Positions 1-10,936 are shown, numbered from the stretch's first letter. The stretch: 64,000 nucleotides of DNA from Terriglobia bacterium (GCA_020073165.1 JAIQFP010000008.1:186001-250000); one strand, 5' to 3'. The notes: generated from the sequence alone by a model not told the origin. A program made the numbers and translations.

Positions 1-9
1 GCGTGCACT

Positions 10-1215
10 CTAGTGAGGCGGAGTTGACACTGTAGCTGGAGCGGAGCCAGCAGTCGGCGGGGCCGCCGCTTTCGTGTCCACCTGGATCGCCGCGGGATTA
101 TTCGTCTTCCCCATATCCACCCAGACCGCACCCAGCGACCCGGTCGAATCCAGCGACAACGTGGTTCGTGTCTCCGCGGCTGGGCCGCTGATGCCCGGGC
201 GGACGATGTCGATGGTCTTTTGCGTGACCCGCGGATTGTCCCCGGGGTTCCCCGGGTTTCGCTCTTCCACCTGCTGCTCCGTCGTTTGTCCCCCGTCAGC
301 ACGGTTGCGGTTCACGGTCGTAATTCGCTGGGTCAAGTGCAGACTGCCGTCCGCGGCTGCTCCCGGAACCGCGGTCGAATAAGTCTCAACTGTCTCGCGT
401 TTCTCTCCCGGAGCGGTTTCTGATTCCTTGCTCACCGTCCGTTCCACCACCGCCAGTCTGCCGTCGGCATCGGGCCGAAGCACGCTTTCCTCTTTGGTGC
501 TTCCCTGCCTGCCCTCTTCCTTCTTGATCGTTCCCTGCCGCACTTCCATCACCTGCAAATTGCCGGCGCCATCGGGCAGCATGGTTGACTTCTTAAACTC
601 CACCGCGTTGTCGCTGCTCTTGGTCTGACGTTCCTCAATCTGCATCGTCGGCTTGAGGCCACCATTGATGTCGGGGCTCAGTACCGTAGTCCTGGTCTCT
701 TGTGTGCTGGCGCTGGTCTGCTTGGTGTCCTGGATCTCGCGCCGCACTAACTGTAATCCTCCGTTCAGGTCGGGACTGGAAACGTTGCGCACCACTTTCT
801 GTCCGCCGCCGGGCAGAGTGCGCTGCTCTTCTTCCGTCACCTGCACCAGCGTCTTGCTGCCGTCGGGATCCCTGCCGTAAGTGCGCTCGATGGTGCGAGT
901 CGTCCTCGCATCTACCTTGACCGATTCCCGCTCTACGTCAAGGTAAGGCACATACTGCCCATCCATGCCGACGCGCTGCAGCGTTTGCGTATCAACCGTG
1001 CGACCGTTCGCTTCCGTGTGCTTTTCACTGCTCCGTGTCGGATTTAAGTTGCCCGACGTGCTCTGCTGCTCGCTGGTAGTGCTCCACGACTGGTTGGTAT
1101 CACTCGTGGACGCTTCAGAGTCGCTCTGGGTTTGCGCCATGGTTGCCCAAGTGAGGAACAGCACCATCGCTGGTGCAATCAGCCAAGCCGGCCTAGATTC
1201 ACGACCAAATTTCAT
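10..1215 (-). CDS. Secreted repetitive protein of unknown function
   Basis: 401 residues. The first 28 residues look like a Sec signal peptide (basic start, hydrophobic stretch, cleavage near ATMA/QTQ). After a Ser/Thr/Gln-rich linker the rest is five or six degenerate units of about 45 residues. Each unit has a Pro-Asp-x-x-Gly-x-Leu turn (for example SPDLNGGLQ, SPDINGGLK, RPDADGRLA) followed by a charged Glu/Thr/Arg-rich stretch, which suggests a repetitive beta-strand fold. There is no catalytic motif and I recognise no family. Its start is separated from the leuS stop by 180 bp containing a dispersed palindrome, so it is probably transcribed alone or with leuS upstream. An extracellular or periplasmic location is inferred from the signal peptide only. 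Confidence 0.75.
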   Translation of the reverse strand: MKFGRESRPAWLIAPAMVLFLTWATMAQTQSDSEASTSDTNQSWSTTSEQQSTSGNLNPTRSSEKHTEANGRTVDTQTLQRVGMDGQYVPYLDVERESVKVDARTTRTIERTYGRDPDGSKTLVQVTEEEQRTLPGGGQKVVRNVSSPDLNGGLQLVRREIQDTKQTSASTQETRTTVLSPDINGGLKPTMQIEERQTKSSDNAVEFKKSTMLPDGAGNLQVMEVRQGTIKKEEGRQGSTKEESVLRPDADGRLAVVERTVSKESETAPGEKRETVETYSTAVPGAAADGSLHLTQRITTVNRNRADGGQTTEQQVEERNPGNPGDNPRVTQKTIDIVRPGISGPAAETRTTLSLDSTGSLGAVWVDMGKTNNPAAIQVDTKAAAPPTAGSAPATVSTPPH

Positions 1216-1260
1216 GCGTTAACCCGGGAACCATCCATCATTTTCCATCTTTTAACGACG

Positions 1261-1298
1261 TCATCCCGAAGCCCCGCGCTTTCTCCAGCGGGGCGAGG
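1261..1298. repeat. Dispersed GC-rich palindrome, copy 1
   Basis: GTCATCCCgAAGCCCCGCGC followed by TTTCTCCaGCGGGGC. The GCCCCGC and GCGGGGC arms can pair. A near-identical copy lies at 21924-21960, also intergenic. It sits between the secreted repeat protein and leuS. Confidence 0.6.
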
Positions 1299-1395
1299 GC
1301 TCCTGCGCGGAGCGACAAATCCGCACCACGCGCAGCGTCCTTCGCCTCTCGGCTCAGGGTGACGCCGGAAAAAGGACACGATCCAGCAGCGAAAC

Positions 1396-3942
1396 TTACC
1401 GTACTACCAGGCTCACCAGCCTGCCGGGCACGATGATCACTTTTACAACCTGCTTGCCCGCGATGGTTGCCTTGACCTTCTCGTCAGCTAGCGCCCGTTC
1501 GCGCACCGATCCGTCATCGGCGTCGGCAGGAACAGTGATCCGGCCGCGCAACTTCCCGTTGACCTGCACCGGGATTTCGATTTCCTCTTCTTTCGCCAGC
1601 TCCGGATCGTACTTCGGCCACGGCGCACGCAACAGGTTTTCCTTCTCGCCCAGCATCTCCCATAGTTCGTTCGCGAGATAAGGCGCAAACGGAGCAAGCA
1701 GCAACACAAACTTGCGCTGCACGTCCCCCACGAAAGGTTTCGGGGCGCAGTTGTCGCCGTGAGCAGCGAATATCTCGTCTGCCGCCACGCACTGGTTCAA
1801 GAACTCCATCAGGGCGGCCACCGAGGTGTTGAAATGCCAGCGCCCGGAGAAGTCATCCGTAATCTTCTTGATGGTCTGATGCAGCTTGCGCAGAATTCCT
1901 CGCGCTTGCGGCGTCAGGTCGTTGGGCGAATAGGGCGCCGTTACCCCTGCGATAGGCCTCTGGGTAACGAACCTGTAAGCGCGTGCCAGGAAACGTGACA
2001 CACCTTCTACACCTGAATCCTGCCAGTCCAGTTCGCTGTCTGGAGACGTGGCGAACAGGGTGTACATACGGGCACTGTCGGCGCCATAGCGTTCCACCAT
2101 CTCATCGGGCGTGACCACGTTGCCCAGGCTCTTAGACATCTTGGCGCCGTCCTTGATGATCATTCCCTGGGTGAAAAGCCGCTCCACCGGCTCATCGTTC
2201 TCGACCATTCCCATGTCGCGCATGAACTTGGTCCAGAAGCGCGAATAAATAAGGTGGAGAATCGCATGCTCCACGCCCCCGATGTACTGATCGATGGGAA
2301 ACCAGTACCCGACCACCTTGCTGTCAAACGGCGCCCGGTCATTGTTTGCGTCGGCATAGCGGTAGAAATACCAGGACGAATCCACAAACGTGTCCATGGT
2401 GTCGGTCTCGCGCCGCGCAGGACCGCCGCATTTCGGGCACTTGGCATTCACGAACTCGGGCACTCGGCCCAAGGGCGATCCGCCGGTCAAAGTAATGTCA
2501 ACGTTCTCCGGTAGGATTACCGGCAAATCCTTTTCCGGCACCGGCACAATCCCATCCTTCTCGCAATAGAGCATCGGGATTGGAGTTCCCCAGTAGCGCT
2601 GGCGCGAGATGCCCCAATCCTTCAAGCGATACGTTACGGTGGCTCTGCCAAAACCCTTCTTTTCGGCATGCTCGGACATCTTCCGGATGGCGTCGTCACA
2701 ATCCAGCCCGTTGAACTCGCCCGAGTTCACCACCACACCTTCATAGGTGGTAAACGGCAGCTGCGGCTCGGCCACAGTTTCTTCCGGGTCGCTGGAGCTG
2801 GGGACGAGGACCACCTTGATCGGCAGCTTGTACTTCCTGGCAAACTCGTAATCGCGTTCGTCATGCGCCGGCACGCTCATGATCGCGCCCGTGCCATAAT
2901 CCATCACGATGTAGTTGGCCACCCAGATGGGAAGCGCCTCGCCGTTATACGGATTCTTGGCATAGCGTCCGGTAAACACGCCGTGCTTCTCGATCTCGCC
3001 GATGTCGCCCGATTCTTTGGCCTTGCGCTGCTCGGCCTTGAGTTGCTCCACCTTGTCGCGCAACTCGGCATTACTCGCGGTGAAGTCCGCCACCAGCGGA
3101 TGTTCCGGCGCCAGTTGCACCGAAGTCGCGCCGTAGATGGTGTCCACGCGCGTGGTAAAGACGGTAATCGTGGAACCGGCCGGGCCGACTGTGCCGCCAA
3201 GATCGAAATCCACCAGCGTGCCTTCGCTGCGCCCGATCCAGTTGCGCTGCATCGTGCGCACCTTGTCCGGCCAGTCTTCGAGCTTGTCGAGATCGCGCAG
3301 CAACTCCTCCGCGTAATTCGTGATGCGCAAGAACCACTGCTCCAGGTCGCGCTGCTCCACCAGCGTATCCTCGTGCCGCCAGCAGTACCCGCCCGCCACC
3401 TGCTCGTTGGCCAGCACCGTGGCGCACTTCGGACACCAGTTCACCTTGCTCTTCTTCCGATAAGCCAGTCCGCGCTCATAGATCTTCAGGAAGAACCACT
3501 GGTTCCACCGGTAATAGTCCGGCAGGCACGTGGTGACCTCGCGCGACCAGTCATAGGCAAAGCCCAGACGCTTCATCTGCGCCTTCATGTTGGCGATGTT
3601 GCGCAGCGTCCATTCCCGTGGAGGGGTGTTGTTGGCGATGGCCGCATTCTCCGCCGGCAACCCAAACGAATCCCATCCCATGGGATGCAGCACGTTGTAC
3701 CCATTCATCCACATATAACGGGCGAGAGCATCGCCAATCGAGTAATTGCGCACGTGCCCCATGTGCAGCGCGCCCGAGGGATAAGGCAGCATCTCCAGCA
3801 CGTAATACTTCGGCTTGGTCGAGGCAGGCTCCGCCGCGTACAGAGACGCGTCCGCCTGCCAGCGCTCGAACCACTTGCTCTCGACCCGCTGCGGGTCATA
3901 GCGCTCGTCGCGGACAGTTGCGGTTTTGTCTTCCTGCGGCAT
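1396..3942 (-). CDS. leuS: Leucine--tRNA ligase
   Basis: Cytoplasmic class Ia aminoacyl-tRNA synthetase that charges tRNA-Leu. 848 residues, the usual bacterial length. The HIGH motif appears as HMGH at residues 60-63 within [22 protein letters not shown] is at 601-605, followed by the typical LGNVV. The central insertion that starts near [14 protein letters not shown] is the CP1 editing domain. A C-terminal VNGKLRG element matches the family. The ATG at 3942 is chosen because [17 protein letters not shown] leads directly into the conserved YDPxxVExKWxxRW start. It runs in the same direction as the endonuclease IV gene, whose stop lies 55 bp upstream. Identification is secure. Confidence 0.98.
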   Translation of the reverse strand: MPQEDKTATVRDERYDPQRVESKWFERWQADASLYAAEPASTKPKYYVLEMLPYPSGALHMGHVRNYSIGDALARYMWMNGYNVLHPMGWDSFGLPAENAAIANNTPPREWTLRNIANMKAQMKRLGFAYDWSREVTTCLPDYYRWNQWFFLKIYERGLAYRKKSKVNWCPKCATVLANEQVAGGYCWRHEDTLVEQRDLEQWFLRITNYAEELLRDLDKLEDWPDKVRTMQRNWIGRSEGTLVDFDLGGTVGPAGSTITVFTTRVDTIYGATSVQLAPEHPLVADFTASNAELRDKVEQLKAEQRKAKESGDIGEIEKHGVFTGRYAKNPYNGEALPIWVANYIVMDYGTGAIMSVPAHDERDYEFARKYKLPIKVVLVPSSSDPEETVAEPQLPFTTYEGVVVNSGEFNGLDCDDAIRKMSEHAEKKGFGRATVTYRLKDWGISRQRYWGTPIPMLYCEKDGIVPVPEKDLPVILPENVDITLTGGSPLGRVPEFVNAKCPKCGGPARRETDTMDTFVDSSWYFYRYADANNDRAPFDSKVVGYWFPIDQYIGGVEHAILHLIYSRFWTKFMRDMGMVENDEPVERLFTQGMIIKDGAKMSKSLGNVVTPDEMVERYGADSARMYTLFATSPDSELDWQDSGVEGVSRFLARAYRFVTQRPIAGVTAPYSPNDLTPQARGILRKLHQTIKKITDDFSGRWHFNTSVAALMEFLNQCVAADEIFAAHGDNCAPKPFVGDVQRKFVLLLAPFAPYLANELWEMLGEKENLLRAPWPKYDPELAKEEEIEIPVQVNGKLRGRITVPADADDGSVRERALADEKVKATIAGKQVVKVIIVPGRLVSLVVR

Positions 3943-3997
3943 AGAGGTGAACTTTGAGTGCGGAGTAAACCTTAGATTTTACAATGAAAGCCCACCC

Positions 3998-4927
3998 TCA
4001 TCGCTGCGGGGTTTTGCGGGCCACCAGCCGCTTCAACGTCGCCACATTCTTCTTGTCATCCCCTGGCGCGTCGATCGGGGTTTCGGCAATGAACGCCGCG
4101 TGGGCCAGTCGCGAATCATTCAGCAGTCGCCGGAATGGCTCCAGGCCAATGCTTCCCCTCCCGATGTGCTGGTGCCGGTCCAACTTCGACCCACAGGCCG
4201 CCTTGGCGTCGTTGCAATGCCACACTCGCACATTCTTCAGGCCAACAGTCGCATCCAGACGCGCCAAGGTATCGGCCATACCGGCCTCGCTCACCATGTC
4301 GTATCCGGCCACATGGGTATGACAGGTATCAATGCAAGCAGCAATCGGTACTACGCCGCGTAGACGATCCAGAATTTCCGCCACCTGCTCGAATCTTCCC
4401 CCCAGCGAATATTCCGCCCCAGCCGTGTTCTCGATCAGGATTGTGAGATTGTTCTTGACTAGGTCGAGTCCTTGGCTGGCCGCAGCGATTGCCGCCGCTG
4501 TCTGCATCAGGCCCTGTACCCGATCCGCACCACGAAACGACCCGGGATGTAGCACCAGCTGTTCGGCGCGCAAGGCCAAAGCCCGTTCGATTTCCCCCCG
4601 GAAGGCTTCTACCGATTTCTTCAGAAACAGTGGCGTGGTACTCGCCAGATTCACCAGGTAGTTGGTATGGATCACCAGCGGCCTGAGGTCGTACTTCTCC
4701 CGCAGCCGGCCCATCTCCGCGCACTGCGCCCTCGTCAGCTCATATGGCGCCCACTGCCGCGGACTGGAAGAAAAAATCTGGAAGGTATTGCAGCCCAGCC
4801 GGTACGCTCGCTCGGCCGCGTTCTGCACGCCACCCGCGATCGAGGTATGAATGCCGATGCGCCGCGAGGTCAGCCGTGGCGGGCGCCTCGGCGGTGGCAT
4901 CTTTAGGATGTCCTGTTCCTGCGCCAT
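3998..4927 (-). CDS. nfo: Deoxyribonuclease IV (apurinic/apyrimidinic endonuclease)
   Basis: Zinc-dependent AP endonuclease of base-excision repair, with an AP2Ec TIM-barrel fold. Supporting blocks: [12 protein letters not shown] near the start, [56 protein letters not shown] and [21 protein letters not shown], which carry the His/Glu/Asp metal ligands. A longer reading from 5035 adds 36 low-complexity residues unlike the family. ATG 4927 (MAQEQDILK) or ATG 4900 (MPPPRRPP) is more likely, giving 309 or 300 residues against about 280 for the family. It diverges from the DAHP synthase gene. Function is secure, the exact start is not. Confidence 0.93.
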   Translation of the reverse strand: MAQEQDILKMPPPRRPPRLTSRRIGIHTSIAGGVQNAAERAYRLGCNTFQIFSSSPRQWAPYELTRAQCAEMGRLREKYDLRPLVIHTNYLVNLASTTPLFLKKSVEAFRGEIERALALRAEQLVLHPGSFRGADRVQGLMQTAAAIAAASQGLDLVKNNLTILIENTAGAEYSLGGRFEQVAEILDRLRGVVPIAACIDTCHTHVAGYDMVSEAGMADTLARLDATVGLKNVRVWHCNDAKAACGSKLDRHQHIGRGSIGLEPFRRLLNDSRLAHAAFIAETPIDAPGDDKKNVATLKRLVARKTPQR

Positions 4928-5076
4928 GGATCGCGCCGTCCCGGCAGTATAGCGGCCAAGACCGTCGCGATTTCCTTCGCGCCTTTGCGAACCCGTGGCG
5001 TCCTCTGCGGCTAGCTTTACCGGTTTGCGGTACAACCGCTCGGGACGATAAACTTGCTTCTTCCCGAGGTGGGGAC

Positions 5077-6171
5077 ATGCTTGTCGTCATGCAGGCGCAC
5101 GCCACCGAAGACCAGGTGCGCGCCGTTTGTCAGAAGATCGAATCCATGGGCTACCGCGCCCACGCCCTGCCCGGAGCGCAGCGGACTGCTATCGGCATTA
5201 CCGGAAACAAGGGTGAAGTCGAACCCGGCACGCTGGAAGAGATGCCGGGCGTACAGGAACTGATCCGCGTCAGCAAGCCCTACAAACTGGTCAGCCGGGA
5301 CCTTAAAGAGGAAAACACGATCATTACCTTTCCCGGCACCGACGCGAGCATCGGCGGACGCGGACTGGCGATCATCGCCGGACCCTGCGCCATCGAAAAT
5401 CGCGAGCAGGCATTCACCGTGGCCGAGCGCGTTTGCCGCGCCGGCGCCCAGTTTTTCCGCGGCGGGGCCTACAAGCCGCGCACCTCGCCGTATTCCTTCC
5501 AGGGCCTGGGCGAAGAGGGCCTGCGCATCATGGCCGAGATCCGAGACAAATTCGGGATGAGGATTGTCACCGAGGCCATCGACAACGAGTCGCTCGAACT
5601 GGTCGAGGAGTACGCCGACGTCATCCAGATCGGCGCCCGCAACATGCAGAACTTTTCCCTGCTCAAACGTGCCGGGCGAACCAGGAAGCCCGTATTGCTC
5701 AAGCGCGGCATGTCGGCCACGGTAGAAGAGTTCCTCATGGCTGCCGAGTATGTGATGAGCGAAGGCAATTACAACGTGATCCTGTGCGAGCGCGGCGTGC
5801 GCACCTTCGCGGACCACACCCGCAACACCCTTGACCTGAGCGTAGTCCCGGCCGTGCAGCGTCTCAGCCACCTTCCGATCGTGGTCGACCCCAGCCACGG
5901 CACCGGCAAGCGCAACAAGGTCACACCGCTGTCGCGGGCCGCGGTCGCAGTCGGCGCCGACGGGCTGATCGTCGAAGTCCATCACCAGCCCGACAAAGCA
6001 CTGTCCGACGGAATGCAGTCGCTCTATCCCGACCAGTTCGATGACCTGATGTCCCAGGTGCGCCAGATCGCCCCGGTGGTGGGACGCACAGTGCCTGCCA
6101 TCGGAAGCCATACATCCGCTCCGCTGCAAGCGCGGTCCGGCGTCCAGTCATCTGCCAGCCCACTCACTTGA
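5077..6171 (+). CDS. aroF: 3-Deoxy-7-phosphoheptulonate synthase (type I-beta)
   Basis: First enzyme of the shikimate pathway; condenses PEP and erythrose 4-phosphate. 364 residues from ATG 5077, preceded by GAGGTGGGG. The in-frame reading from 4744 only adds residues that overlap the divergent nfo gene. Residues 1-90 are the ferredoxin-like (ACT-like) regulatory domain typical of Thermotoga/Bacillus-type enzymes. The barrel follows with [46 protein letters not shown] and [13 protein letters not shown], which supply the substrate and metal ligands. Allosteric control by an aromatic amino acid or chorismate is known for the class but cannot be read here. The stop overlaps the TTG start of the next gene. 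Confidence 0.96.
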   Translation: MLVVMQAHATEDQVRAVCQKIESMGYRAHALPGAQRTAIGITGNKGEVEPGTLEEMPGVQELIRVSKPYKLVSRDLKEENTIITFPGTDASIGGRGLAIIAGPCAIENREQAFTVAERVCRAGAQFFRGGAYKPRTSPYSFQGLGEEGLRIMAEIRDKFGMRIVTEAIDNESLELVEEYADVIQIGARNMQNFSLLKRAGRTRKPVLLKRGMSATVEEFLMAAEYVMSEGNYNVILCERGVRTFADHTRNTLDLSVVPAVQRLSHLPIVVDPSHGTGKRNKVTPLSRAAVAVGADGLIVEVHHQPDKALSDGMQSLYPDQFDDLMSQVRQIAPVVGRTVPAIGSHTSAPLQARSGVQSSASPLT

Positions 6172-7328
6172 GAAAATTCCTCTTCATCGTTGTCCTGCTC
6201 CCCGTCGCAGGTGGCCTCGGCTGGTGGTATTTCCATCAGCGCCAGCTTCCCGACTACGGTCCCGCCTACCGCGAATACGCCTACGTCACCAACGGTAAGA
6301 GCAACACGGTCACGGTGATTGACCTGCGGACTTTCGAGCCGGCCAAGACCATCAAAGTCGGCAACGAGCCCACCGGACTCGCCGCCAGCAGCACCAAGAA
6401 CGAAATCTACGTGGTCAACAGCGGATCCGACAACATCACCGTGATCGATGCAGAGCACAATGTCGTGGTAGCGACCATCGGCGTACACGGCAAACCTTAC
6501 TTCATTGACGTCTCGTCCGATGGCAAGCGTGCTTACGTCGCCAATTCCGGTTCCGCCAATGTGTCCGTGATCGATCTGGAGAAGAGGGTCGCGATCGCGA
6601 ACATACGTGTAGGTGCGGCGCCGGGCGTGGCAAAAGTCTCCCCCGATGGCGCCACCGTGGTGGTCAGCAACCGCGGCGACAATACCGTGTCTCTGATGGA
6701 CAGCGCCCAGCTCCGGGTGCGCAGCACCATTCCCGTTTGCCAGCAGCCGGAAGACATCGCCATCCTGCCTGACAACAGCAAGGCTTTTGTCGCCTGCACC
6801 GGCTCCGCCCAGGTAGCTTCCATCGATTTGAAGAACGACAAGCTGCTGGCCCTGCTCGACGTCGGCAAGACTCCCGCCGACCTGGTCCTGAAGCCAGACG
6901 GCGGAGAACTGCTGGTGTGTAACTTTGACTCCGACAACATCTCCATCATCGAGACCACAACCAATGAAGTCGGGGGCAGTTATCTGATCGGCACCCATCC
7001 GGCGCGCGGCGTGGTCACCGCCGACAACTCGCGCCTGTACATAAGCAACTTCGGCTCCAACATGATCGCCGTATACGACATCGACATCGGGAAAGTGATC
7101 GCATCGCTTCCGGTGGGCAGCCACCCCGACGGCCTGGCGCTTTCCCAGAGCCAGAACTACTTGCTGGTGCTCAATTCCGAATCCGCCGACGTCACCGTGA
7201 TCCAGAAAAGGAAGCCCACCCGGCTGGAGCCCAGCGAGTACTCCCTGCTCACCATGATTCCCGCCGGGGTGCAGCCGAACAATATTGTGGTGAAGTCGTT
7301 CGTGCTGGCCAAACCTTCCCAGAAATAA
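6168..7328 (+). CDS. YVTN-family beta-propeller protein, membrane-anchored or exported
   Basis: 386 residues. The N-terminus has a hydrophobic helix (about residues 3-19), an uncleaved anchor or signal peptide. The rest is about seven repeats of roughly 42 residues with the YVTN signature: [73 protein letters not shown]. Such propellers often bind ligands or proteins on the outer face of the membrane; some belong to quinoprotein-like folds. The start is the TTG at 6168, which overlaps the aroF stop by 4 nt, so the two are probably translationally coupled, although no functional link to aromatic biosynthesis is evident. No catalytic residues can be assigned. Confidence 0.85.
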   Translation: MRKFLFIVVLLPVAGGLGWWYFHQRQLPDYGPAYREYAYVTNGKSNTVTVIDLRTFEPAKTIKVGNEPTGLAASSTKNEIYVVNSGSDNITVIDAEHNVVVATIGVHGKPYFIDVSSDGKRAYVANSGSANVSVIDLEKRVAIANIRVGAAPGVAKVSPDGATVVVSNRGDNTVSLMDSAQLRVRSTIPVCQQPEDIAILPDNSKAFVACTGSAQVASIDLKNDKLLALLDVGKTPADLVLKPDGGELLVCNFDSDNISIIETTTNEVGGSYLIGTHPARGVVTADNSRLYISNFGSNMIAVYDIDIGKVIASLPVGSHPDGLALSQSQNYLLVLNSESADVTVIQKRKPTRLEPSEYSLLTMIPAGVQPNNIVVKSFVLAKPSQK

Positions 7329-7451
7329 TCCAAATGCCTGCGCTCGACGACGGTTGGCTTTTCCCCCTCGCGCGTAGGATGGAGTAACTTTCAGCGGCAT
7401 CTTCCGTCTAAGTAAGCCTGCAAGTAGACTGGCATCCGCGGAGGAGCCCTG

Positions 7452-9767
7452 GTGCGGGATTGGCTGTGCAGGCTGTTCTGTCTAGTTGCCGCGTCACTCC
7501 TGGGCGCTCCTCTGCCGCTTTGCGCCGCTCCGCCCAACTTCGGGCAGATCAATATTCCCCGCGTCAGCACTCCTCCCAAGATCGAAGAATTTCTGGATAT
7601 GTCGCCCAGCCCCGCCTGGGAGGGGAAGCTGGCCAAGGTCGAGGGCTTCATCCAGCGTGTTCCCAGCGATGGCCAGCCCGCTTCTCAGCGCACGGAGGCC
7701 TACCTCGGCTACGACAGCAAGAATCTCTATGCCATCTTCATCTGCTTCGACAGCCAGCCTCAGAAACTCCGCGCCCGGCTCTCGCGCCGCGACGACCTCA
7801 TCGATGACGACTCGGTCGAGATCATGCTCGACACCTTCAACGACCACCGCCGCGCCTATACCTTTCTTTCCAATCCCCTCGGCGTGCAGGCCGACGGCCT
7901 TTGGACCGAGGGCCAGGGTTTCGATTTTTCCTTCGACACGGTCTGGGATTCCGAGGCTAAAGTCACGGACCGTGGCTTTGTAGTCTGGTTCGCCATACCC
8001 TTTCGCAGCCTGCGTTTCTCCTCCCAGGATCCCCAGACCTGGGGAATCCTGCTGAACCGGGGAATCCCCCGCAATAACGAAGACACCTTCTGGCCGCAGT
8101 ATTCCAGCCGCATCGAGGGCCGGCTGAACCAGGAAGGGCAAGCCACCGGACTCGAGCAAATCTCTCCCGGCCGCAACTTTCAGCTCATCCCCTATGGCAT
8201 CTTCCGCTCTTTCAAGGAACTCGACCTGCGCGATCCTTTCAACCCCACCTACACCCAGCGCGACGCTTATGGCCAGCTGGGGCTCGATGCCAAGGTCGTG
8301 CTGAGAGATAAGTTCGTTCTCGACGCCACCGCCAATCCCGACTTCAGCCAGATCGAGTCCGACGAACCGCAAGTCACCGCGAACCAGCGCTTCGAGGTGT
8401 TTTTCCCGGAAAAGCGGCCCTTCTTCCTGGAGAATTCCAACTATTTCCAGACACCCATCAATCTGGTTTTCACCCGTCGCATTGAGCAGCCTAAATGGGG
8501 AGTGCGGCTCACGGGCAAAGACGGGCCATGGGCGGTGGGCATGCTGGTGGCCGACGACGCCGCCCCCGGACAGGAGGTGCCGCGCAATGATCCTTTGGCC
8601 GACAAACATGCTCTGTTCACGATTGCCCGCATCAGCCGCGATCTCGGCAGTCAGTCCACCCTGGGTGTGATCTATGTCGACCGCGAACGCGATGGCTACT
8701 TCAATCGCGTCGGTGGCATTGACGGCCGCTTCAAGCTGAACAGCAACTGGGTTGCGACCTTCCAGGGTGTGGTCAGCTCCACTCTCAACGTCGTGGACTC
8801 AAACTTCCTGACCACCGGGGCCTATCAAGCCGGTCCTGCCGCCGAAGCCACCCTGGAGCGCGACGGGCGTCAATTGAACATATTCATGGACTACAGCGAC
8901 CGCAGCAATGATTTCCGCACCCTGACCGGGTTCGATCCCCAGCCCGATATCCACAACTTCTATGAGCGGGTGCAGTACCTCTTTCGCCCTGAAGGCAAAC
9001 ATCTGATTTCCTGGGGGCCGCAGATGGAGGTCTACCACATCCTCGACCACGAGGGAAATTATCTCGGGTCGGGCTACATGCCGTCGCTGAGAGTAGAACT
9101 TACGGGACAGACTTTCCTGACCGTTCTGTATGCCAAGGAAATGGAGTTGCTGCGGCCCAAGGACTTCTCGGTGCTCACCAGTAACCAGCAATACGTTCGT
9201 CACACCACCGAATTTGCGTTTGACACCAGCTATTACCGGCCGGTCTCATTCCACCTTGATTATCGCTTCGGCACCCGCGTGAATTACGACCCGCCAGTGG
9301 TCCCGGGCCCGTTTCCCTTGATTCCCTTCCTGGCGGGGCGCACCAGCCTTGCCGCCACCCTCACCTTGCGCCCAAGCAAGTCTCTGCGCATTGACAACAC
9401 CTACCTTCTGTTCCGCCTGCATAGTCGCACGGGACCAATCGGCGGCTTGAATGACGACATCATCCGCTCCAAATGGAATTACCAGGTCAACCGCAAACTG
9501 TCGTTCCGCTTCATCGGACAGTACGGCAGTCTGCTGGCCAATCCGGCGTTCACCTCGCTGCCAACAGCAAAGGATTTCAACGCGGATTTCCTGATCACCT
9601 ACCTGGTGCATCCCAGCACCGCCGTATACGTCGGCTACAACAGCAATCTGGAAAACCTTCTGTCCCCCCTGGGTGCGGACTCTGATGGGAACCTGTTGCA
9701 TGGCACCCGCTTCATCAACGATGGCCGGAATTTCTTTATCAAGGCGTCCTACTTGTTTCGCTTCTAA
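7452..9767 (+). CDS. DUF5916 outer-membrane protein with N-terminal CBM9-like domain
   Basis: 771 residues from a GTG start. Signal peptide about 1-25 (ending PLCA/APPN). Residues ~40-215 form a CBM9-like beta-sandwich (TEAYLGYDSKNLYAIFICFD, DDSVEIMLDTFND, WFAIPFRSLRF). After this comes the DUF5916 region (VDATAN-type LDATANPDFSQIESD, FEVFFPEKRPFFLENS), predicted as a membrane beta-barrel. The chain ends in an aromatic residue (YLFRF), as expected of proteins assembled by the BAM machinery. The family is common in Acidobacteriota and Bacteroidota and its substrate is not established; carbohydrate binding or uptake is an inference from the CBM9-like part. A palindromic element follows the stop. 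Confidence 0.85.
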   Translation: MRDWLCRLFCLVAASLLGAPLPLCAAPPNFGQINIPRVSTPPKIEEFLDMSPSPAWEGKLAKVEGFIQRVPSDGQPASQRTEAYLGYDSKNLYAIFICFDSQPQKLRARLSRRDDLIDDDSVEIMLDTFNDHRRAYTFLSNPLGVQADGLWTEGQGFDFSFDTVWDSEAKVTDRGFVVWFAIPFRSLRFSSQDPQTWGILLNRGIPRNNEDTFWPQYSSRIEGRLNQEGQATGLEQISPGRNFQLIPYGIFRSFKELDLRDPFNPTYTQRDAYGQLGLDAKVVLRDKFVLDATANPDFSQIESDEPQVTANQRFEVFFPEKRPFFLENSNYFQTPINLVFTRRIEQPKWGVRLTGKDGPWAVGMLVADDAAPGQEVPRNDPLADKHALFTIARISRDLGSQSTLGVIYVDRERDGYFNRVGGIDGRFKLNSNWVATFQGVVSSTLNVVDSNFLTTGAYQAGPAAEATLERDGRQLNIFMDYSDRSNDFRTLTGFDPQPDIHNFYERVQYLFRPEGKHLISWGPQMEVYHILDHEGNYLGSGYMPSLRVELTGQTFLTVLYAKEMELLRPKDFSVLTSNQQYVRHTTEFAFDTSYYRPVSFHLDYRFGTRVNYDPPVVPGPFPLIPFLAGRTSLAATLTLRPSKSLRIDNTYLLFRLHSRTGPIGGLNDDIIRSKWNYQVNRKLSFRFIGQYGSLLANPAFTSLPTAKDFNADFLITYLVHPSTAVYVGYNSNLENLLSPLGADSDGNLLHGTRFINDGRNFFIKASYLFRF

Positions 9768-9780
9768 GTCTCCCCTGTAG

Positions 9781-9800
9781 AGACGCAGCTTGCTGCGTCT
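9781..9800. repeat. Dispersed 20-bp palindrome, copy 1
   Basis: AGACGCAGCTTGCTGCGTCT, two perfect 9-bp arms around TT, preceded by TGTAG. An identical copy is at 16277-16296 and degenerate copies lie at 18830-18849 and about 39827-39844, always between genes. It could act as a weak terminator or mRNA 3'-end stabiliser. Confidence 0.7.
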
Positions 9801-9848
9801 CCCCCCGCTGCATCTCCCGTTTGCCCTCATATATATTGTTGGCAGCTC

Positions 9849-10895
9849 ATGCTCATCCTGCACAACGTCCCCCTGGCCCCGCTGACCACACTGCGAGTCG
9901 GCGGGCCGGCTCGCTACTTCATCGAGGCAGGAACTGCCACCGAAGTGCGCGAAGCCGTCGACTTTGCGCGCTCCCAGCAACTGCCTTTTTTCGTGCTGGG
10001 CGGGGGAAGCAACCTGGTCGTATCCGATGCCGGTTGGCCTGGGCTGGTGTTGAGAATCGCTCTCAGCGGCATCAACCACCGCCACAACCGCGGCTATGCC
10101 GTCTTCGAAGTCGCGGCCGGCGAGGACTGGGATAAATTCGTCGCTATGGCTGTCGCCCGCAACTGCGCGGGCATCGAGTGCCTCAGTGGCATTCCTGGCA
10201 GCGTGGGCGGCACTCCCGTGCAGAACGTGGGTGCTTACGGGCAAGAAGTCGCCGACACCATCGACGCCGTGCAAGTCCTCGATCTCCAGCAAGGAGAGGA
10301 ACGCGAGTTGCTCAAAGACGATTGTCGTTTCAGCTACCGGACGAGCATCTTTAATACAACCGAACTCGGACGCTACATCATTCTGCGAGTGGACTATGCC
10401 TTGAAGCACGGTGGCGAGTCGCGCATCGAGTACGCCGACCTCAAGAAGTACTTTGCCGGCTGGAGCGCGGTGCCAACTCTGGCCGAGACCCGCGAGGCCG
10501 TTCGCCAGATCCGCGCCCGCAAAGCCATGCTGATCACCCCCGGCGACGAGGATTGCCGCAGCGCTGGCTCTTTTTTCAAGAATCCAGTCTTATCCGCCGC
10601 CCAGCACGAAGACTTGACCCGCCGCGCCGCCGCCAAGAAGCTTCAGGTCCCCAGTTATCCCGCGCTCGATGCCCAAAGAAAGATCTCAGCCGCGTGGCTG
10701 GTCGAGCATTCCGGTTTCAGCAAGGGTTATACCAGCGGTCGGGTGGGCATCTCCCGCAAGCACACCCTGGCCATCGTCAACCGCGGAGACGCCACCGCCG
10801 CCGAAGTGCTTGCGTTCAAAGAACAAATCCAGCAGCGCGTGGAAGACATCTGGGGCATCCACCTGGAGCCCGAGCCGGTGTTCATAGGCTTCTGA
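9849..10895 (+). CDS. murB: UDP-N-acetylenolpyruvoylglucosamine reductase
   Basis: FAD- and NADPH-dependent reductase of cytoplasmic peptidoglycan precursor synthesis; makes UDP-MurNAc. 348 residues, long (type I, E. coli-like) form. Evidence: LTTLRVGGPARYF at the start, the FAD-binding LGGGSNLVVSD, GIPGSVGGTPVQNVGAYGQE, the FSYRTSIF segment with the catalytic Tyr/Arg region, DCRSAGSFFKNP with the proton-donating Ser, and the terminal EPEPVFIGF with the catalytic Glu. The ATG at 9849 is within about 10 residues of the first conserved block. No other mur gene is adjacent. Confidence 0.97.
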   Translation: MLILHNVPLAPLTTLRVGGPARYFIEAGTATEVREAVDFARSQQLPFFVLGGGSNLVVSDAGWPGLVLRIALSGINHRHNRGYAVFEVAAGEDWDKFVAMAVARNCAGIECLSGIPGSVGGTPVQNVGAYGQEVADTIDAVQVLDLQQGEERELLKDDCRFSYRTSIFNTTELGRYIILRVDYALKHGGESRIEYADLKKYFAGWSAVPTLAETREAVRQIRARKAMLITPGDEDCRSAGSFFKNPVLSAAQHEDLTRRAAAKKLQVPSYPALDAQRKISAAWLVEHSGFSKGYTSGRVGISRKHTLAIVNRGDATAAEVLAFKEQIQQRVEDIWGIHLEPEPVFIGF

Positions 10896-10936
10896 ACTGT
10901 GCGCTGAGAACTGAGGACCGCGAATTGGGAACTGGT
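10895..10936. repeat. Degenerate heptanucleotide tandem repeat (AACTGAG type)
   Basis: Six consecutive 7-nt units starting at the murB stop: AACTGTG, CGCTGAG, AACTGAG, GACCGCG, AATTGGG, AACTGGT. The unit sequence differs from the heptamers at 12660, 12784, 27555 and 28303, but the period is the same. Confidence 0.5.

Noticed and set aside
2668-3957. 429-residue open frame on the plus strand opposite leuS
   Set aside because: Lies wholly inside leuS, His/Arg/Leu-rich composition typical of antisense frames in high-GC DNA, and no family match.
5017-6129. 370-residue open frame opposite aroF
   Set aside because: Overlaps a secure DAHP synthase gene and has no motif.
6024-7400. 458-residue open frame opposite the YVTN propeller gene
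   Set aside because: Antisense shadow; Gly/Asp/His-rich, while the plus strand has clear repeats.
9246-10409. 387-residue open frame opposite DUF5916 and murB
   Set aside because: Spans two genes with good evidence on the other strand.
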